Assembly (NCBI GenBank): GCA_034509425.1
Contig: JAVTVJ010000994.1
Span: forward strand, 62,001-126,000
Length of the DNA stretch: 64,000 nt
Source: Eopsaltria australis
Taxonomy: Eukaryota; Chordata; Aves; Passeriformes; Petroicidae
Reading direction: 5' to 3'
The notes under the pieces are model-generated. The model was not told where the DNA came from, made no database searches, and saw only the letters and a program-made list of their open reading frames with translations. The position numbers and the translations under genes are program-made. Positions 42,301-52,220 of the stretch are shown one piece after another (the stretch's first letter is position 1; every line of letters begins with the position of its first letter).

Positions 42301-43644
42301 AGTGAGAGCTGCTGCCTTTAGGGATATTCTAAGAATCTTCAGGCTCACATCTAAGTCGGAGGCTTGGATCCCAGTGAAGTGTTCCCCAAAGCATCGTCAC
42401 TGAAACGGCAGGAAAAACAAAAACTCTTCAACAACGTTTTTAATCTTAGAGAATCGAGGCATTGCTTTATTCTGGCCAGGATGTACCACAGAAATCATCT
42501 CATCCACACCCAGCCCGGGTGTGCGCAGAGGATCGCTCCATGATACATGACATTTACAAGATTTCTCAGATACAGTTAAAACTCACAGGAACGAATGGGT
42601 CAGTGTTCATTGGGCTGGGGTTGAGCAGCCCCCAGTATTTGGTTTTCTGTTGGATCTGGAATCTTCTCACCTCCGATGTAAATTAGATTTTCACTCTTAC
42701 TCTTCTCCTGGCAGCCCGGGTGTCTCCAGCTGGCCAGGGGTGTTGTTTGGAGTTGATGGTCTGTCAATGACTGTTGATAGCTGTTATCTCTTGTGTATCT
42801 TCTGTGCTACTCTCAGTCTGTTGAGATGTTAAGTTCTTTGGACCTCACCTAGAGAAACAATGTCTTGGAAAGAAACTTCAGTTCTCTTCCCTTGAGGCAA
42901 AGGTGAACAAAACAAACCTGGCTAAAGTTACATAAAAACTTTTTAAACTGGTACGTTTTCTAAGGGCATCACTGAAGGAGAAAGAGAATACCCAATTAGT
43001 GATCTGGTGTTGAGGGAAGAGCCTTGACAAGGTGGACAAGAGATGCTTCATTCTGTTTATTTGCAATGAGCTCAACTGAGAGACTCACAAGAGTAGCTGG
43101 GGTCGGGAGGACCTTAAATCCCACATCACTGACCCCAGCCTTGCACGGGGCAGATTCTGAGACATTCCCTGTCCTCCCTCCCTTATCCCTGGGGACAAAG
43201 CCTCATTTCTCCCAGTAACTTGGAAGCTCTGAGCACCAATGTGTTTGATTTTGCTGGCTCAGGACACACCGTAACTGTTGCCTCTCTTGCAGCTACAACA
43301 ACCGGCGGAGCCTGTCGGGCACCTACAGCTCTCGCTCGCGCAGCCGCTCGCGCAGCCACAGCGGCAGCCCCCGGCGGCACCACAACCACGGCTCGCCCCA
43401 CGCCAAGGCCAAGCACGGCCGCGAGGAGCTCAAGGGCGCGGGCAGGCACGGCCACAAGCGGAAAAAGTCGCGCTCACGCTCGCAGAGCAAATCCCGGGAG
43501 CACTCAGAGGCGGCCAAGAAGCACCGGCACGAGCGTGGCCACCACCGCGAGCGGCGCGAGCGCTCCTGCTCCTTCGAGCGCTCCCACAAGGCTGGCAAAC
43601 ACCACGGCAGCGGCCGCTCGGGCCACAGCCGGCACCGGCGCTGA
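27078..43644 (+). CDS. CCNL1: CCNL1, cyclin L1 (complete, 11 coding exons)
   Basis: The eleven exons are 27078-27332, 27529-27603, 27765-27874, 33849-33969, 34389-34453, 35735-35834, 35962-36066, 36314-36455, 37595-37706, 37845-37943 and 43293-43644. They sum to 1536 nt, 511 residues plus stop, against a remembered human length of 526. The difference lies mainly in the Ala/Pro-rich N-terminus (residues 1-22). Residues from about 65 to 270 hold the two cyclin boxes ([53 protein letters not shown]). Residues 278 onward are charged and linker-like, and from about 365 the protein is an Arg/Ser-rich domain with a His-rich tail ending RHRR. Cyclin L1 pairs with CDK11 (and CDK12/13) in nuclear speckles and regulates pre-mRNA splicing. 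Conservation of the cyclin core with the remembered human protein is near-complete. Confidence 0.97.
27333..27764 (+). other. CCNL1: CCNL1 introns 1 and 2
   Basis: Two short GC-rich introns (27333-27528, 27604-27764) lie within the CpG island around exon 2. No other feature is seen. Confidence 0.85.
27529..27603 (+). CDS. CCNL1: CCNL1 coding exon 2
   Basis: The acceptor is ccctcacag and the donor gtgagc. It encodes [19 protein letters not shown] through HSFE, cyclin box 1. Confidence 0.96.
27765..27874 (+). CDS. CCNL1: CCNL1 coding exon 3
   Basis: The acceptor is cttttcag and the donor gtaaga. It encodes [20 protein letters not shown] through LRQLRAK plus two bases. Human has Gly where this protein has Ala in LRAK. 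Confidence 0.96.
29554..29576 (+). repeat. Homopolymer run C12 then T11
   Basis: A polypyrimidine stretch followed by ag about 105 bases upstream of the candidate poison exon; it could be an additional splice acceptor tract or a simple repeat. Confidence 0.85.
29685..29757 (+). CDS. CCNL1: Candidate CCNL1 poison exon (exon 3a, alternative)
   Basis: A pyrimidine-rich tract and acceptor (gactatacag) precede 29685 and a strong donor, gtgagtg, begins at 29758. Joined to exon 3 this 73-nt exon reads [10 protein letters not shown] and then TGA, giving a 156-residue protein with only the first cyclin box. From memory, mammals make a short cyclin L1 form with this same ten-residue ending. Here exon use is inferred from splice sites and that similarity; no transcript was available. 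Confidence 0.6.
33849..33969 (+). CDS. CCNL1: CCNL1 coding exon 4
   Basis: The acceptor is caaactatag and the donor gtgagt. It encodes [20 protein letters not shown] through HVKHPHK, the linker into cyclin box 2. Confidence 0.96.
34389..34453 (+). CDS. CCNL1: CCNL1 coding exon 5
   Basis: The acceptor is attcctcag and the donor gtaagt. It encodes [20 protein letters not shown] followed by A and two bases of Trp. Confidence 0.96.
35735..35834 (+). CDS. CCNL1: CCNL1 coding exon 6
   Basis: The acceptor is gttttttag and the donor gtgagc. It encodes [20 protein letters not shown] through YLAARALQ, the core of cyclin box 2. Confidence 0.96.
35962..36066 (+). CDS. CCNL1: CCNL1 coding exon 7
   Basis: The acceptor is tgattttcag and the donor gtgagt. 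It encodes [20 protein letters not shown] through LYTRKK. Confidence 0.96.
36314..36455 (+). CDS. CCNL1: CCNL1 coding exon 8
   Basis: The acceptor is acttccacag and the donor gtaagt. It encodes [20 protein letters not shown] through GGFSPASKP plus one base. Confidence 0.95.
37595..37706 (+). CDS. CCNL1: CCNL1 coding exon 9
   Basis: The acceptor is aattcttag and the donor gtaggt. It encodes a Lys/Glu-rich linker, [20 protein letters not shown] through SKSPYN plus two bases. Confidence 0.93.
37845..37943 (+). CDS. CCNL1: CCNL1 coding exon 10, start of RS domain
   Basis: The acceptor is tgccctgcag and the donor gtgagt. It encodes [20 protein letters not shown] through SPRR plus two bases, the first part of the Arg/Ser domain that targets the protein to nuclear speckles. 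Confidence 0.93.
38340..39310 (-). mobile_element. LTR-like sequence downstream of the GLE1 retrocopy
   Basis: It reads like a reversed endogenous-retrovirus LTR: a long unique stretch, a minus-strand AATAAA (plus TTTATT at 38528-38533) followed by a further 190 bases, and a texture familiar from avian LTRs. I could not delimit the ends or find a target-site duplication, and no viral coding frame is present. Treat it as a candidate. Confidence 0.4.
39536..39541 (-). terminator. GLE1: AATAAA of the GLE1 retrocopy 3' UTR
   Basis: About 100 bases beyond the retrocopy stop codon the minus strand has gtacaataaattac, probably the ancestral GLE1 polyadenylation signal. No poly(A) tract follows it. 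Confidence 0.55.
39641..41714 (-). pseudogene. GLE1: GLE1 processed pseudogene (intronless retrocopy), antisense in CCNL1 intron 10
   Basis: Minus-strand translations align in order with nearly the whole of GLE1, an NPC-bound, IP6-dependent activator of DDX19 in mRNA export. Segments include [75 protein letters not shown] and [13 protein letters not shown] followed by TAA. The span (2,074 bp from ATG to stop) is close to the remembered human coding length of about 2.1 kb with no introns, although the real gene has many. Disabling changes include a frameshift after ILNLKL near 41055, an in-frame TGA after VAGTE near 40770, at least one frameshift at 40300-40450 and another near 39965. The copy is therefore non-coding as a whole. 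The N-terminal 230 residues remain open. Identification is strong; the insertion mechanism is inferred. Confidence 0.93.
41820..42310 (-). mobile_element. LTR-like or retroviral leader-like sequence upstream of the GLE1 retrocopy
   Basis: Directly 5' of the retrocopy on the minus strand lies non-GLE1, non-CR1 sequence with features of a passerine LTR region (ctcccataagttgctaagga, then tgacaaagccaaggctgggg). The family assignment comes from memory of repeat texture only. Confidence 0.4.
42311..42850 (-). mobile_element. Second LTR-like block next to the retrocopy
   Basis: The minus strand shows an AATAAA (plus TTTATT at 42466-42471) followed by about 150 bases resembling an R-U5 region, with a unique U3-like stretch before it. 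It has the same orientation as the retrocopy. The ends are not defined. Confidence 0.35.
43293..43644 (+). CDS. CCNL1: CCNL1 terminal coding exon 11
   Basis: The acceptor is cctctcttgcag. It encodes [20 protein letters not shown], a His/Arg-rich stretch and the C-terminus GHSRHRR with TGA at 43642-43644. The exon is very GC-rich, and the Arg/Ser codons keep extra frames open on both strands. Confidence 0.96.
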
Positions 43645-44170
43645 GCCCTCGGCCCGGGGCAGGGCCGGGCACCGCGCTGAGCCCAGCCCCAAACCACGGC
43701 CCGGGGCAGGGCCGGGCACCGCGCTGAGCCCGCAGCCCGGGGCACTGCGTGGGGCTGGGTCAGCTCCAGCCCCTGGCACTGAGCCCCAAACGCACGGACT
43801 GGGACACTGCCGGGGCTGCAGAAACTTCGACCCCCATCTCGTTTTCTAAAAGGTGTAGAAGACTTTTTTTCTTTTTGGGAAAGGAACTGTTACCAACTTT
43901 TGCACATAATACCTTAGCAGTATCCCAGAGGTGGCAAACGATCAGGTTCACTGTATGTATTAGAGTTGTGTATTGTTTATTGAGCTGAGAACTGGAGAAA
44001 GGATTTCTGTAAAAAAGCAAAACATACCTTATTTTTATACCAGTCAATTGCAGACGCTTATATTTAAGTATAGTTATTTGTTTAAACATGGTGGAGACTT
44101 TCTTACACTGGTTTTAGTCTGCATGTGTTCAAAGATTTTTACAAGAAATAAAATATAAAGCTTTTTTTTT
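43645..44170 (+). other. CCNL1: CCNL1 3' UTR
   Basis: A GC-rich first 200 bases with a duplicated gggccgggcaccgcgctgag block is followed by AT-rich sequence ending at the polyadenylation signal and a long T run. Length is about 520 bases. Confidence 0.8.
44147..44152 (+). terminator. CCNL1: CCNL1 polyadenylation signal AATAAA
   Basis: Canonical hexamer in acaagaaataaaatataaag about 500 bases after the stop, followed by a T-rich downstream element at 44162-44183. Confidence 0.8.
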
Positions 44171-47069
44171 TTTTTTTTTTTACTGCCTGTTGGATGCCAA
44201 ATGTGTGGAAACTAAACTTGGTTATCTTACACACCACAGCATTGACCCTTGTGCCTGAGTGGGACACGGGGGTGTGGATGTGCTGCTGTTGGGAGGGAAA
44301 ACTGGGAAAGCTTTGGATGTGTTTGTGTCTTGGGGGTGCAGCTGGGAAGCCACAAATCAGTTGGAATAAATGGTCACGGATGAGCCAGGGCTGGGTTGCT
44401 GCTGTCCTGTCTGGCTGCTGCCCCTGGGCAGTATGGGGGTCTCCCTGCCCCTCTCCCAGCCATTCCAGGTGCCATTCCTGGGGAGGGATCAGCTGTGAGG
44501 GGTTGATTTCTCATCTCGTTCCAGAGCGGGATGCTGGCAGGGGAGGGATCCTATTGCAGTTGTGATGCTGCCCCAGCCTGGGGCTGAGCTCTCCTGGCAG
44601 AGCCACTCCCTCCCTGGGCACAGCTTGGGAGGGCCAGAATTCCCTGGGAGCCGTGGGAGCTGGAGCTGCTGTGGGAGAGGAGAGCTGAGGGAAGGAATCA
44701 GATGTGATTCTCCAGTTGCTGCTCAGGACACACCAAAGCCTGCAGGTGAGGTGTTTGCTGTCCTGCCCCGCTGGAGCCCCTGGACTCTCCCCAAATGCCT
44801 CTCCCCACTCCGGCTGCGGCTGGGATGTTCCTCTGCAGAGCCCAGGCTGGTCCCTGTCACAGGGGCAGTGCCAGGCCCTGCTGGGCACGTGTTCTGAGAC
44901 CTCAGAGAGGAGAGGAAAACTGAGCAGAAACCCTGGTTGGAATTTCCCTGCCCCCTGTGCTGCAGCTGCTCTGGAAATGCAGAAAGTGAATATTTATTTT
45001 CGAGCAGGAAGGCATAAAATGTCTCTTTCTGTTTCTTGGTTACGGCTGTTTTTCAGTCTGTAACAACTGTTCTGTGTGTGTTGCTTTCAGGAAAATGTGG
45101 TTGTTGCTATGGAAATTGAAGGAGCTTTTTCCCCCTAGATCCAAACCTCGGGTAGTCCAGAGAAAATGCTGTGTGGAGGAGCAGCACCAGTGCCTGCCCT
45201 GGATGTGGGGTTTGTGTTGGAGTGACTGTGCAGGGCTCAGCCCTGGGGTTGTGTGAGCTCTGTGCTTCCAGAGCTTGGCTTCCCTGCACCGCTGGAGAGG
45301 AGGGACAGCGGGACAGCCCCTGCTGCCCAAGGCAGCCCAGCAGGAGCTCAGTGTTTGTCCTTCCATGAGGGACAGGGAGGGGTGGTGGCCTCGGCCCCAC
45401 CTGGGCTGTGCCACGCTGGGATGTGCAGGAGCTGCTTCCTGAGAGGAAACTCCAAATCCCAGCTGGGAGTCCCAGCCTGGCCCTCCCTCGGGGTGTGGGT
45501 GGGGTCAGCAGGGGGACAAGGGGCCCTTGAATGCCCTATTCCCTGCAGGACTTGTCAGGAGGAGCTGCTGGGCACAGCCACTGAAATGTCACTGCACAGT
45601 TCTGTCTCCCTTTCCTGACTTGGAAATGTCCCTGAATTTTGAAATTTCCCTGTATTTTCATGGAGCTGAGAACCACAGAACTGAATAATTTGACAGGGCT
45701 GGTGGACTTCAAGCACCAGGAATCACCTGAGGCTGCACTCTGCTCGTGTCTCAGCAGCTGAGAATTTTCCTGGGAAATCTCGGAGGACTCCTGCCCCGGG
45801 TGGTGCTGCAGGCTCTGCCACACTGCTGGAAATCAGGAGCTGCCACTGAACATCCGAGACCCACAGGGACAGGGAAATGTCCCAGCCAGTTCTCCTTGGG
45901 CACAGGGCTTTACCTGGGTGGGTCTCACCTTCAGAGTTGCTTTCTCTCTGAAAGAAATTATTTTGTTAAAATTTTTTTACTAATTCTCAACAAAAAGATG
46001 CAAAGGTTTCAAGGCATTTCATACAAACTGTTCTGCTTGTCCTTCACTTTCAGGTTTGTTCCAGATATTGGAAGGATTGGCGTGAAACAGGAGCTTTGGA
46101 TGGTTTGGGAAGAGGAAAAGTGAACAGTGGGAGAATATTTTTGGTGGAAATTGGCCCAACAGGTCCCTGTCAAGGCTTCAGTCACCCCAAACCCACAGGT
46201 GAGTGGGAGCAGGTGAGGTGATAAGGGCCCCTTTTCCAGAAAATCTTTCCCTGGTAGCTGCTCCTGCCAGGAAATGCTCATGAAATCCAGGATTTCACAT
46301 CAGGCCAGGTCTGTGACTCTCCTGTCTATGCTCCTTGGTGCCTCCAAGCTCCTTGGGGCAGGAAGCAAACCCTCCTGGCCAGGCTGGCAATCACATCCCC
46401 CTCTGGAAAAAACACTCCTGCAAAGGAAACAGCTTTCCATCCCCTCCTCCTGCCTGGCCACAGCTCAGCAGGGCCATTAAAAAAATACAAAAGTTAAAAT
46501 TAGTAAAGCTGGCTTGAAGAAAAAAGTCCTTCTATTCCAGTGGAAGGGAAATACTGGGCAAGAATGACCATTTTTGTCCCAGGATAGAGAATCCTTCTGG
46601 ATGGGTTTGCTGGAGAGGGTGAGGGGCTCGTACCCCCACTCTGCAAACACATTCCAGCTTCCCAGTTCTGTGTCCCCCTCATTCCCATGGATTCTGCCCC
46701 CCTCATTCCCGGGATTTTGCAGCTCTCCCGCTGCCGTTCTGGCTTCCCTCTGTAGGTGGAAGTGTTGCTGAGCCCAGCTGAGCCTGAGCCTCTCCTGCAC
46801 TCCCCGGAGCCGGACACACCAAAAGCCACCAAGGTGAGGAGGGGACAAACGTCCTGCTCTGGGCCATGGGGACAGAGCAGCCCTGTCCCTGGGGTCACAC
46901 CCTTGGCTGAACACCCGAATTCCAGCTGCTGGGAGCTGGTGATGGATCAGAGCCTCAAGGGATGGCATCAGCCACCAGGAGAGTGACCCATGACTGGGAC
47001 AGCCCTGAATGACCCCAAAGAGAGGGAAAAGGAGGGTTCTCAGCACGGCCTGAGCTCCTCCAGGGCCTG

Positions 47070-47160
47070 GCACAGGTGTCCCAGAGCAGCTGTGGCTGCC
47101 CCAACCCTGGAACGTTCCAGGTTGGTCCCTCTGAGGCCCTGCAGGTGCTGGGCAGCCCCA
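47070..47160 (+). mobile_element. CR1 LINE fragment (+), weak
   Basis: It contains ggcctggcacaggtgtccca, then gagcagctgtggctgcccca, a degraded CR1 tail without its terminus. Confidence 0.5.
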
Positions 47161-47979
47161 GGGCCTGAGCTCAGGAGCCAAGGTGGGAAATCCACAGCAA
47201 AATCATCTTAAACCAAGTGAATCTCCTGAAGGGCCCTCAGGATTTAATTTCCCCTATTCAGGGATTGGTTCAGGTTCCCAAAATTCCCTCATGACTCAGG
47301 ACCCCAGGTTTGGATGGAGCAATCAGGAGCTGAGACCCAAATGCCCGAGGTCCCATTTTAAAGTGATTTAGAGGGTGAGAAGCTGAGGTTTTGCTCAAAG
47401 CCTGAAGGCTCTTCTATGCCTCAACACCTCTATAAAAGGAAATGCCTTCAGCATCTTTCTGCCAGCTGGAGATGGCTCGAAGTTTGCCTCCCAAGCTGAG
47501 GAGGCACCTGCTCTGAGGACACTCAGGGGTGACAGTGACTGAAGGAGCACAGAGTGGAGGGGAGAGGCTGGAGCTGTCACCCTGTTCCTTCCAAGGGAAT
47601 AAAAGTCATCCTCCCTGGGCAGAGAGCTCCCTCCTTCCTTCCTCCCTGCTCAACATCCTGTGGGTGTCTCTCTGGGCTGGGAGCCCTGGGCCAGCCCAGC
47701 CCCAAACCAGCCCTCCAGAATTCCATATTTTTTCCCACCACGCTGCTCAGAACGCCAGGGCCGGGCGGAGTGAGAGCACAGGTGCCATCAAGGAAACGCA
47801 GGAACAACCGGAGATGTTATCTGTGACATCTGGCTCGCTCAGGGAGCTCCTGCTGCCTTCCCTGATGGACTCGGGATGGCCCCGGGCTGATTTTTGTTCA
47901 GAACTCCTCGTGGGTTCCCTGGCAACAGCGAAGCCAACAGAGGGATCCTGGAGCTGGGGACACAAAGGCAGTAACGCCT

Positions 47980-48070
47980 CCCTTCCCTTCCCTTCCCTTC
48001 CCTTCCCTTCCCTTCCCTTCCCTTCCCTTCCCTTCCCTTCCCTTCCCTTCCCTTCCCTTCCCTCCCTTCC
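47980..48070 (+). repeat. (CCCTT)n microsatellite
   Basis: About 17 nearly perfect 5-bp units. The minus strand has regularly spaced GGG runs and could form G-quadruplexes. Confidence 0.97.
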
Positions 48071-48164
48071 CCCTGCCCTCAGAGCCAGCAGAGCCCGCAG
48101 TGACCTTGGCACAGGCCAGTGAGCAGCGATGTGACCTCAGTCACCCTTCCAACCCCCAGGTGAG

Positions 48165-48310
48165 AGGTTTTAAGAAGCTCAGCCAGTGCCAGCCCAGCCA
48201 TGGGCAGGGACACCTTCCACTGTCCAGGGTGCTCCAATTCAACCCAGCCTTGGACACTGCTGGGGATCCAAGGACAGCTCTGTGGGCACCCCAAGCACTC
48301 AGTGTCCTGC
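48165..48310 (-). mobile_element. CR1 LINE fragment (-)
   Basis: The plus strand reads catgggcagggacaccttcc, then actgtccagggtgctccaat and ccttggacactgctggggat, matching a reversed CR1 tail that lacks the extreme 3' end. Confidence 0.75.
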
Positions 48311-48506
48311 TCAGGCTCTCAGGGTTATGGTGATCCTGAGACTGAAGCTCCTGGAATCAGGTTGAGGGATCTGGAGACCTTTGCCTTCTGGGATCTGCAC
48401 TGCCTGCACACCTCCTGCTCTGGGCCAGGAGCTGCCCAGATTGTTTCAGGCACTGGCTTTGGATTAAATGCCCATGACACGAACCCTGAATTGTGCTCCC
48501 TTTGAT

Positions 48507-48606
48507 CCTGGGGAGGGGATGTTCCACAGATCCTGGGGAGGGGATATTCCACAGATCCTGGGGAGAGGATGTTCCACAGATCCTGGGGAGGGGATGCTCC
48601 ACAGCT
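48507..48606 (+). repeat. 25-bp tandem repeat, four copies
   Basis: Four copies of gatcctggggaggggatgtt plus ccaca with few substitutions. Confidence 0.92.
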
Positions 48607-49351
48607 CTCTTGCATGGCCTTCCTCAGCTGTGGATTCCCCAAGTCTCCGTTGCTGCCAGGGTCAGGCACACCCACGGATCCTCCACTGATGGAAGTCCTG
48701 TGGACAAGGGATTGTTTCCATGTCAGATGGATCTTCAGCAGGTTTGGAACATCCTTGCCCAGAGCCAGCCAGAGGAAAGGATTGCTGTGGATTTCTTTGA
48801 ACATAAATTCACAGAAAATCCTGGTCTCCAGAACCAACCTTTCATCCAGGGATCAGAAGTCCAAGTTCTCCCTGTGTCCAGCTTGAGCAAGTGAATTCCT
48901 GCCTCATCCAACTCCAGCTACTGCTTCCATCACCCTCCCAAGAGGTGCTGGGGTTATTTTTAGAAGGAATCTATAAAAACAAGCCCCCAGAGCAGACACC
49001 AGCAAACAGAATGGAGCTGGCAGCCACTGAGGCCGTGCTGCTACTTGGTTACACCCACGGCGCCCGTAAATCCTGCTCCACGCCTGACCCTTCCCAGAGG
49101 CCTTCCAGCTGTTCCCGAGGATCCTTTTTTGGGTGCTTTTCCCCAAAGGCACATGTGGTTCTTTGTTCAGAACTTTAGGGTGATTAAAATGTCCTGGGCA
49201 GCTCAAACAAACCCTGCAGCCAGCACAGAGCACAGGAAACAGCTGGGGAGAGGCTGGGACGGATTTCCATAAAAGCCAATGATTCATGGAAATGTCCGGT
49301 GAGCAGGGTCAGCCTGGGGCTCCCGAGGAGCTGCTTCTGACCGAGACCATT

Positions 49352-49470
49352 CCAGAGCCAGCCCCGAATCCAGAGCCAACCCCGATTTCAGAGCCAGCCC
49401 TGATTCCAGGGCCAGTCTTTATTCCAGAGCCAACCCCGATTTCAGAGCCAGCCCCGCCCTGCCCATCATT
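49352..49470 (+). repeat. 18-bp tandem repeat (ccagagccaaccccgatt)n
   Basis: About six units; one frame translates as PEPTPISEPA-like repeats. It is a simple minisatellite, not a proline-rich gene. Confidence 0.88.
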
Positions 49471-49639
49471 CCCGAATTCCCAGTGCCCGCCCCGGCACCA
49501 GCCATGGAGCAGAGCAGAGGGAGCTCCCGACACACAGCCTAGGGCATGCTGCATTCCCATTTTCTGCTGCCAGTGAAATGTTCAGCTTCCCTGGATATGG
49601 GAAAAGGGATGTCAGGGAGGGCAATGCCTGAGTTACAAG

Positions 49640-49903
49640 GGATGGAGGGCAGGGAATGGCTTCCCACTGCCAGAGGGCAGGGATGGGTGGGATATTGGGA
49701 AGGAATATCCCCACCTGTGAGGGTGGGGAGGGGCTGGGATGGAATTCCCAGATTTGCTGTGGCTGCCCCTGGATCCCTGGCAGTGCCCAAGGCCAGGCTG
49801 GACACTGGGGCTTGGAGCAGCCTGGGACAGTGGGAGGTGTCCCTGCCATGGCAGGGGTGGGGCTGGGTGGGCTTTGAGGTCCCTTCCTACATGAACTGTT
49901 CTG
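49640..49903 (+). mobile_element. CR1 LINE 3' end (+), well preserved
   Basis: This is the longest clean CR1 tail in the window: ggtgggatattgggaaggaa, tttgctgtggctgcccctgg, cttggagcagcctgggacag, gctttgaggtcccttcctac and a terminal octamer region that runs into a GAT repeat. Confidence 0.93.
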
Positions 49904-49912
49904 TGATGATGG

Positions 49913-49942
<30 letters not shown>
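49904..49942 (+). repeat. (GAT)n microsatellite at the CR1 terminus
   Basis: About 12 GAT units directly follow the CR1 end, probably grown from its terminal ATTCTGTGAT octamers. Confidence 0.92.
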
Positions 49943-49943
<1 letters not shown>

Positions 49944-52032
49944 GGACATCTGGGCAGGACAGAGTGTGACCCTCCAGCAGGAAGAAGAACCTGCTGCATT
50001 CCATGGCTCTCCAGGCTCCTTTCCTCTGTACTCAGGTTTCTTCCAGGACTCTTTCCCTGGAGTCCAGAGCAAGTACTGCCAGCTGGGCATTGCCCCCTGC
50101 AGTGATGCCAGGCCAAACCAAACCCCTTTCCATGTCCCATAAATCAGGAGATGGAAAATCCCCTTTGGGGCACTGGGTTCAGCCTCTCCTGGAGCTCAGG
50201 GCTGCTCCTGACAGGACATTTCCTATGGATTTTTCCCACCCACTTGGAATGACTCAAGCCCAGGGATCCTCCCTGGCTGCTCAGTACCAGGGGAGGGCAT
50301 TTTCCTCTCTCTCAGCCCTTTCCTCCCATCCTGGACCCCCTGGGTTAATTATCCCCCCTTTCCCTGGCCATGATCTGGGAACAGCTCCCAGTGCAATGCC
50401 AGATGCTCCACACAAATTGTATCTTTGGTGTTAGAGTCCCCTCAACATTAATCTCTGGCAGTGCCCTTTTTATTATCCCACCCAAATTGATCCTGTCCTG
50501 TGCTGTAAGGATGAAAGCCCTGGATTCGTGTTTCACACCACCACAGCTCTGTGGGAGTTGTTCTTCCTTCAGCAGGACACTCTCAACCACCTGTAACCAC
50601 GCAGGACAAAATCCAACACTGGATTTTCATTATGGAAATAAGGGCCTCTTTCAAATAACCAAAAATGCAGCTGTGGGGGTTTGTCTGAGAAAGGAAATTT
50701 CTCCAGTTTCATTATCCTGCTCTTTTTTTGGTATTGAAAATGCACAGTACAAAGAAAGACAGTCAGATTTTTATTCTGATTAATACATTTTAATGATCTG
50801 TGGCATCAGTTTCTGTTTCCATGCACTTTTAACACTGCTTAGGAACTTATGATGCTTTTTCCTGCAGTCCAATTTCTTCTTTTGTAGAAAAACTCCATCT
50901 GCAAGGCACAGTCGGGATCCCAGATCCTACACACACCTCAGAGCAAGGTCTAGTGATCACCTCAGCTTTGGTTTGTGACATCCCAGTGGGAATGAATGAT
51001 ATTCATGGCAAGCTGTGCATGGCTAATCCCATCTCCTGCTCAAGGAGCAGCAGGACCACACAGGGCTTGGACTCTCCATGATTTTATCTGCGCAAAACAT
51101 GACATTTTGGGCAACTTCAGGTGGAAAAGGATGAGCCACACTGAGGCACTGAGTGAGATTCCTCTTGTCCTGTCCCTTGTCACCTGGGAGCAGGGATGGA
51201 TCCCAGGCAGCTCCACCTTCCTGGCAGGGTCAGGAATGAGGGGTTTGGCCACACCATGGATGGTGTTTGGGGCTCAGAGGAAGGATCAGACCCATCCCCC
51301 TGAGCCCCATTTTCCTGCCTGGCACAGGGTATTGATCCTTTCTGGAGAGGTTCAGGGCTGGAGTAGCTCACTGCAGAGCAGGCAGCACCCCCAGCTCTGC
51401 CAGGGCTGACCTGAAGCCTTTCCAGCAGGGCAGGATGAGACAGCCCCGTGCCATGGGATGCTTCCTCCAAGGGAAGGGCTGGAGTGCTGCCCACGGCCAG
51501 CAGGACAGGTCTGTTCCAAGCCTGGAGCTTTGTTTGGCTTTGCCTCGTGCCACAAGTCCTGGAGTGCAAGGTCCCTGACACCACTCCTGCAGGAAACACT
51601 CCCTTCAGGAAGTTTGATTTCCTAAAATTCCAGGGCTATAATGAAGTGTCCAGGTCCTCCGTGGCACTTTGTGCTGCTGCCTTTCATCCCATCCCATCAC
51701 AGAAAACACCTGGTAAACTTTCCTTGACATAGTGAGATTCATTAAATTGTTTTCAAAGCCAGTAAAAAAGGGTCCCTGACATTTCCACATTTTGCTTATT
51801 GCTTAGCAGCAAGAGCTCTGGGTTCTGGGAGGGAGGGAGGGGGAGAAGGGAAATATTTGTTCTGGACTTGATTTGGGTGCAGGGTCTGGCCACTCCCTCA
51901 TGCCAGAGCCATGAGCCCGTTCCTACTCCCATTATTGCACGTGCTGCTCCTCCCTGGCCTCCCCTTCACTCCAGCTGCTGCTCCAGGACACAAACAGGGG
52001 GTTGTGGATAAGAGCCCAGATTTGAAGTTATG

Positions 52033-52135
52033 GAATCACAGACTGGTTTGGGTTGGGAGGGACCTCAAAGCTCATCCAGTTCCACCTTCCCTGCCCCAGG
52101 CTGCTCCAAGCCCCATCCATCCTGGATGCTGTGAT
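52033..52135 (-). mobile_element. CR1 LINE 3' end (-), first half of an inverted pair
   Basis: The plus strand starts ggaatcacagactggtttgg and gttgggagggacctcaaagc, a reversed CR1 end. Confidence 0.85.
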
Positions 52136-52149
52136 GTTGGGCCATTATT

Positions 52150-52220
52150 CCCTGCCCAGGGCCAGGGAAATGGAACTGGATGAGCTTGAAGGTCCCTTGC
52201 AACCCAAACCTTGTGGGATC
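52150..52220 (+). mobile_element. CR1 LINE 3' end (+), second half of an inverted pair
   Basis: It contains actggatgagcttgaaggtc then ccttgcaacccaaaccttgt, a forward CR1 terminus close to the reversed fragment before it. Confidence 0.8.

Larger units (their letters stand above)
37944..43292 (+). other. CCNL1: CCNL1 intron 10, host of the GLE1 retrocopy
   Basis: A 5.3-kb intron whose central 4.5 kb consists of LTR-like sequence and an antisense GLE1 retrocopy. It splits the RS domain between exons 10 and 11. The phase is preserved across it (CA joined to C gives His), so the insertion did not break the gene. Confidence 0.85.

Noticed and set aside
43183..43849. Long Arg/Ala-rich frames on both strands over CCNL1 exon 11
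   Set aside because: They are shadows of the RS-domain exon, whose biased codons keep other frames open.
46477..47181. A 234-codon minus-strand frame between CCNL1 and LEKR1
   Set aside because: It overlaps a degraded CR1 fragment and shows no recognisable domain.
49286..49576. A proline/glutamate repeat protein (PEPAPIPEP-like)
   Set aside because: It is a translation of an 18-bp minisatellite with no gene context.
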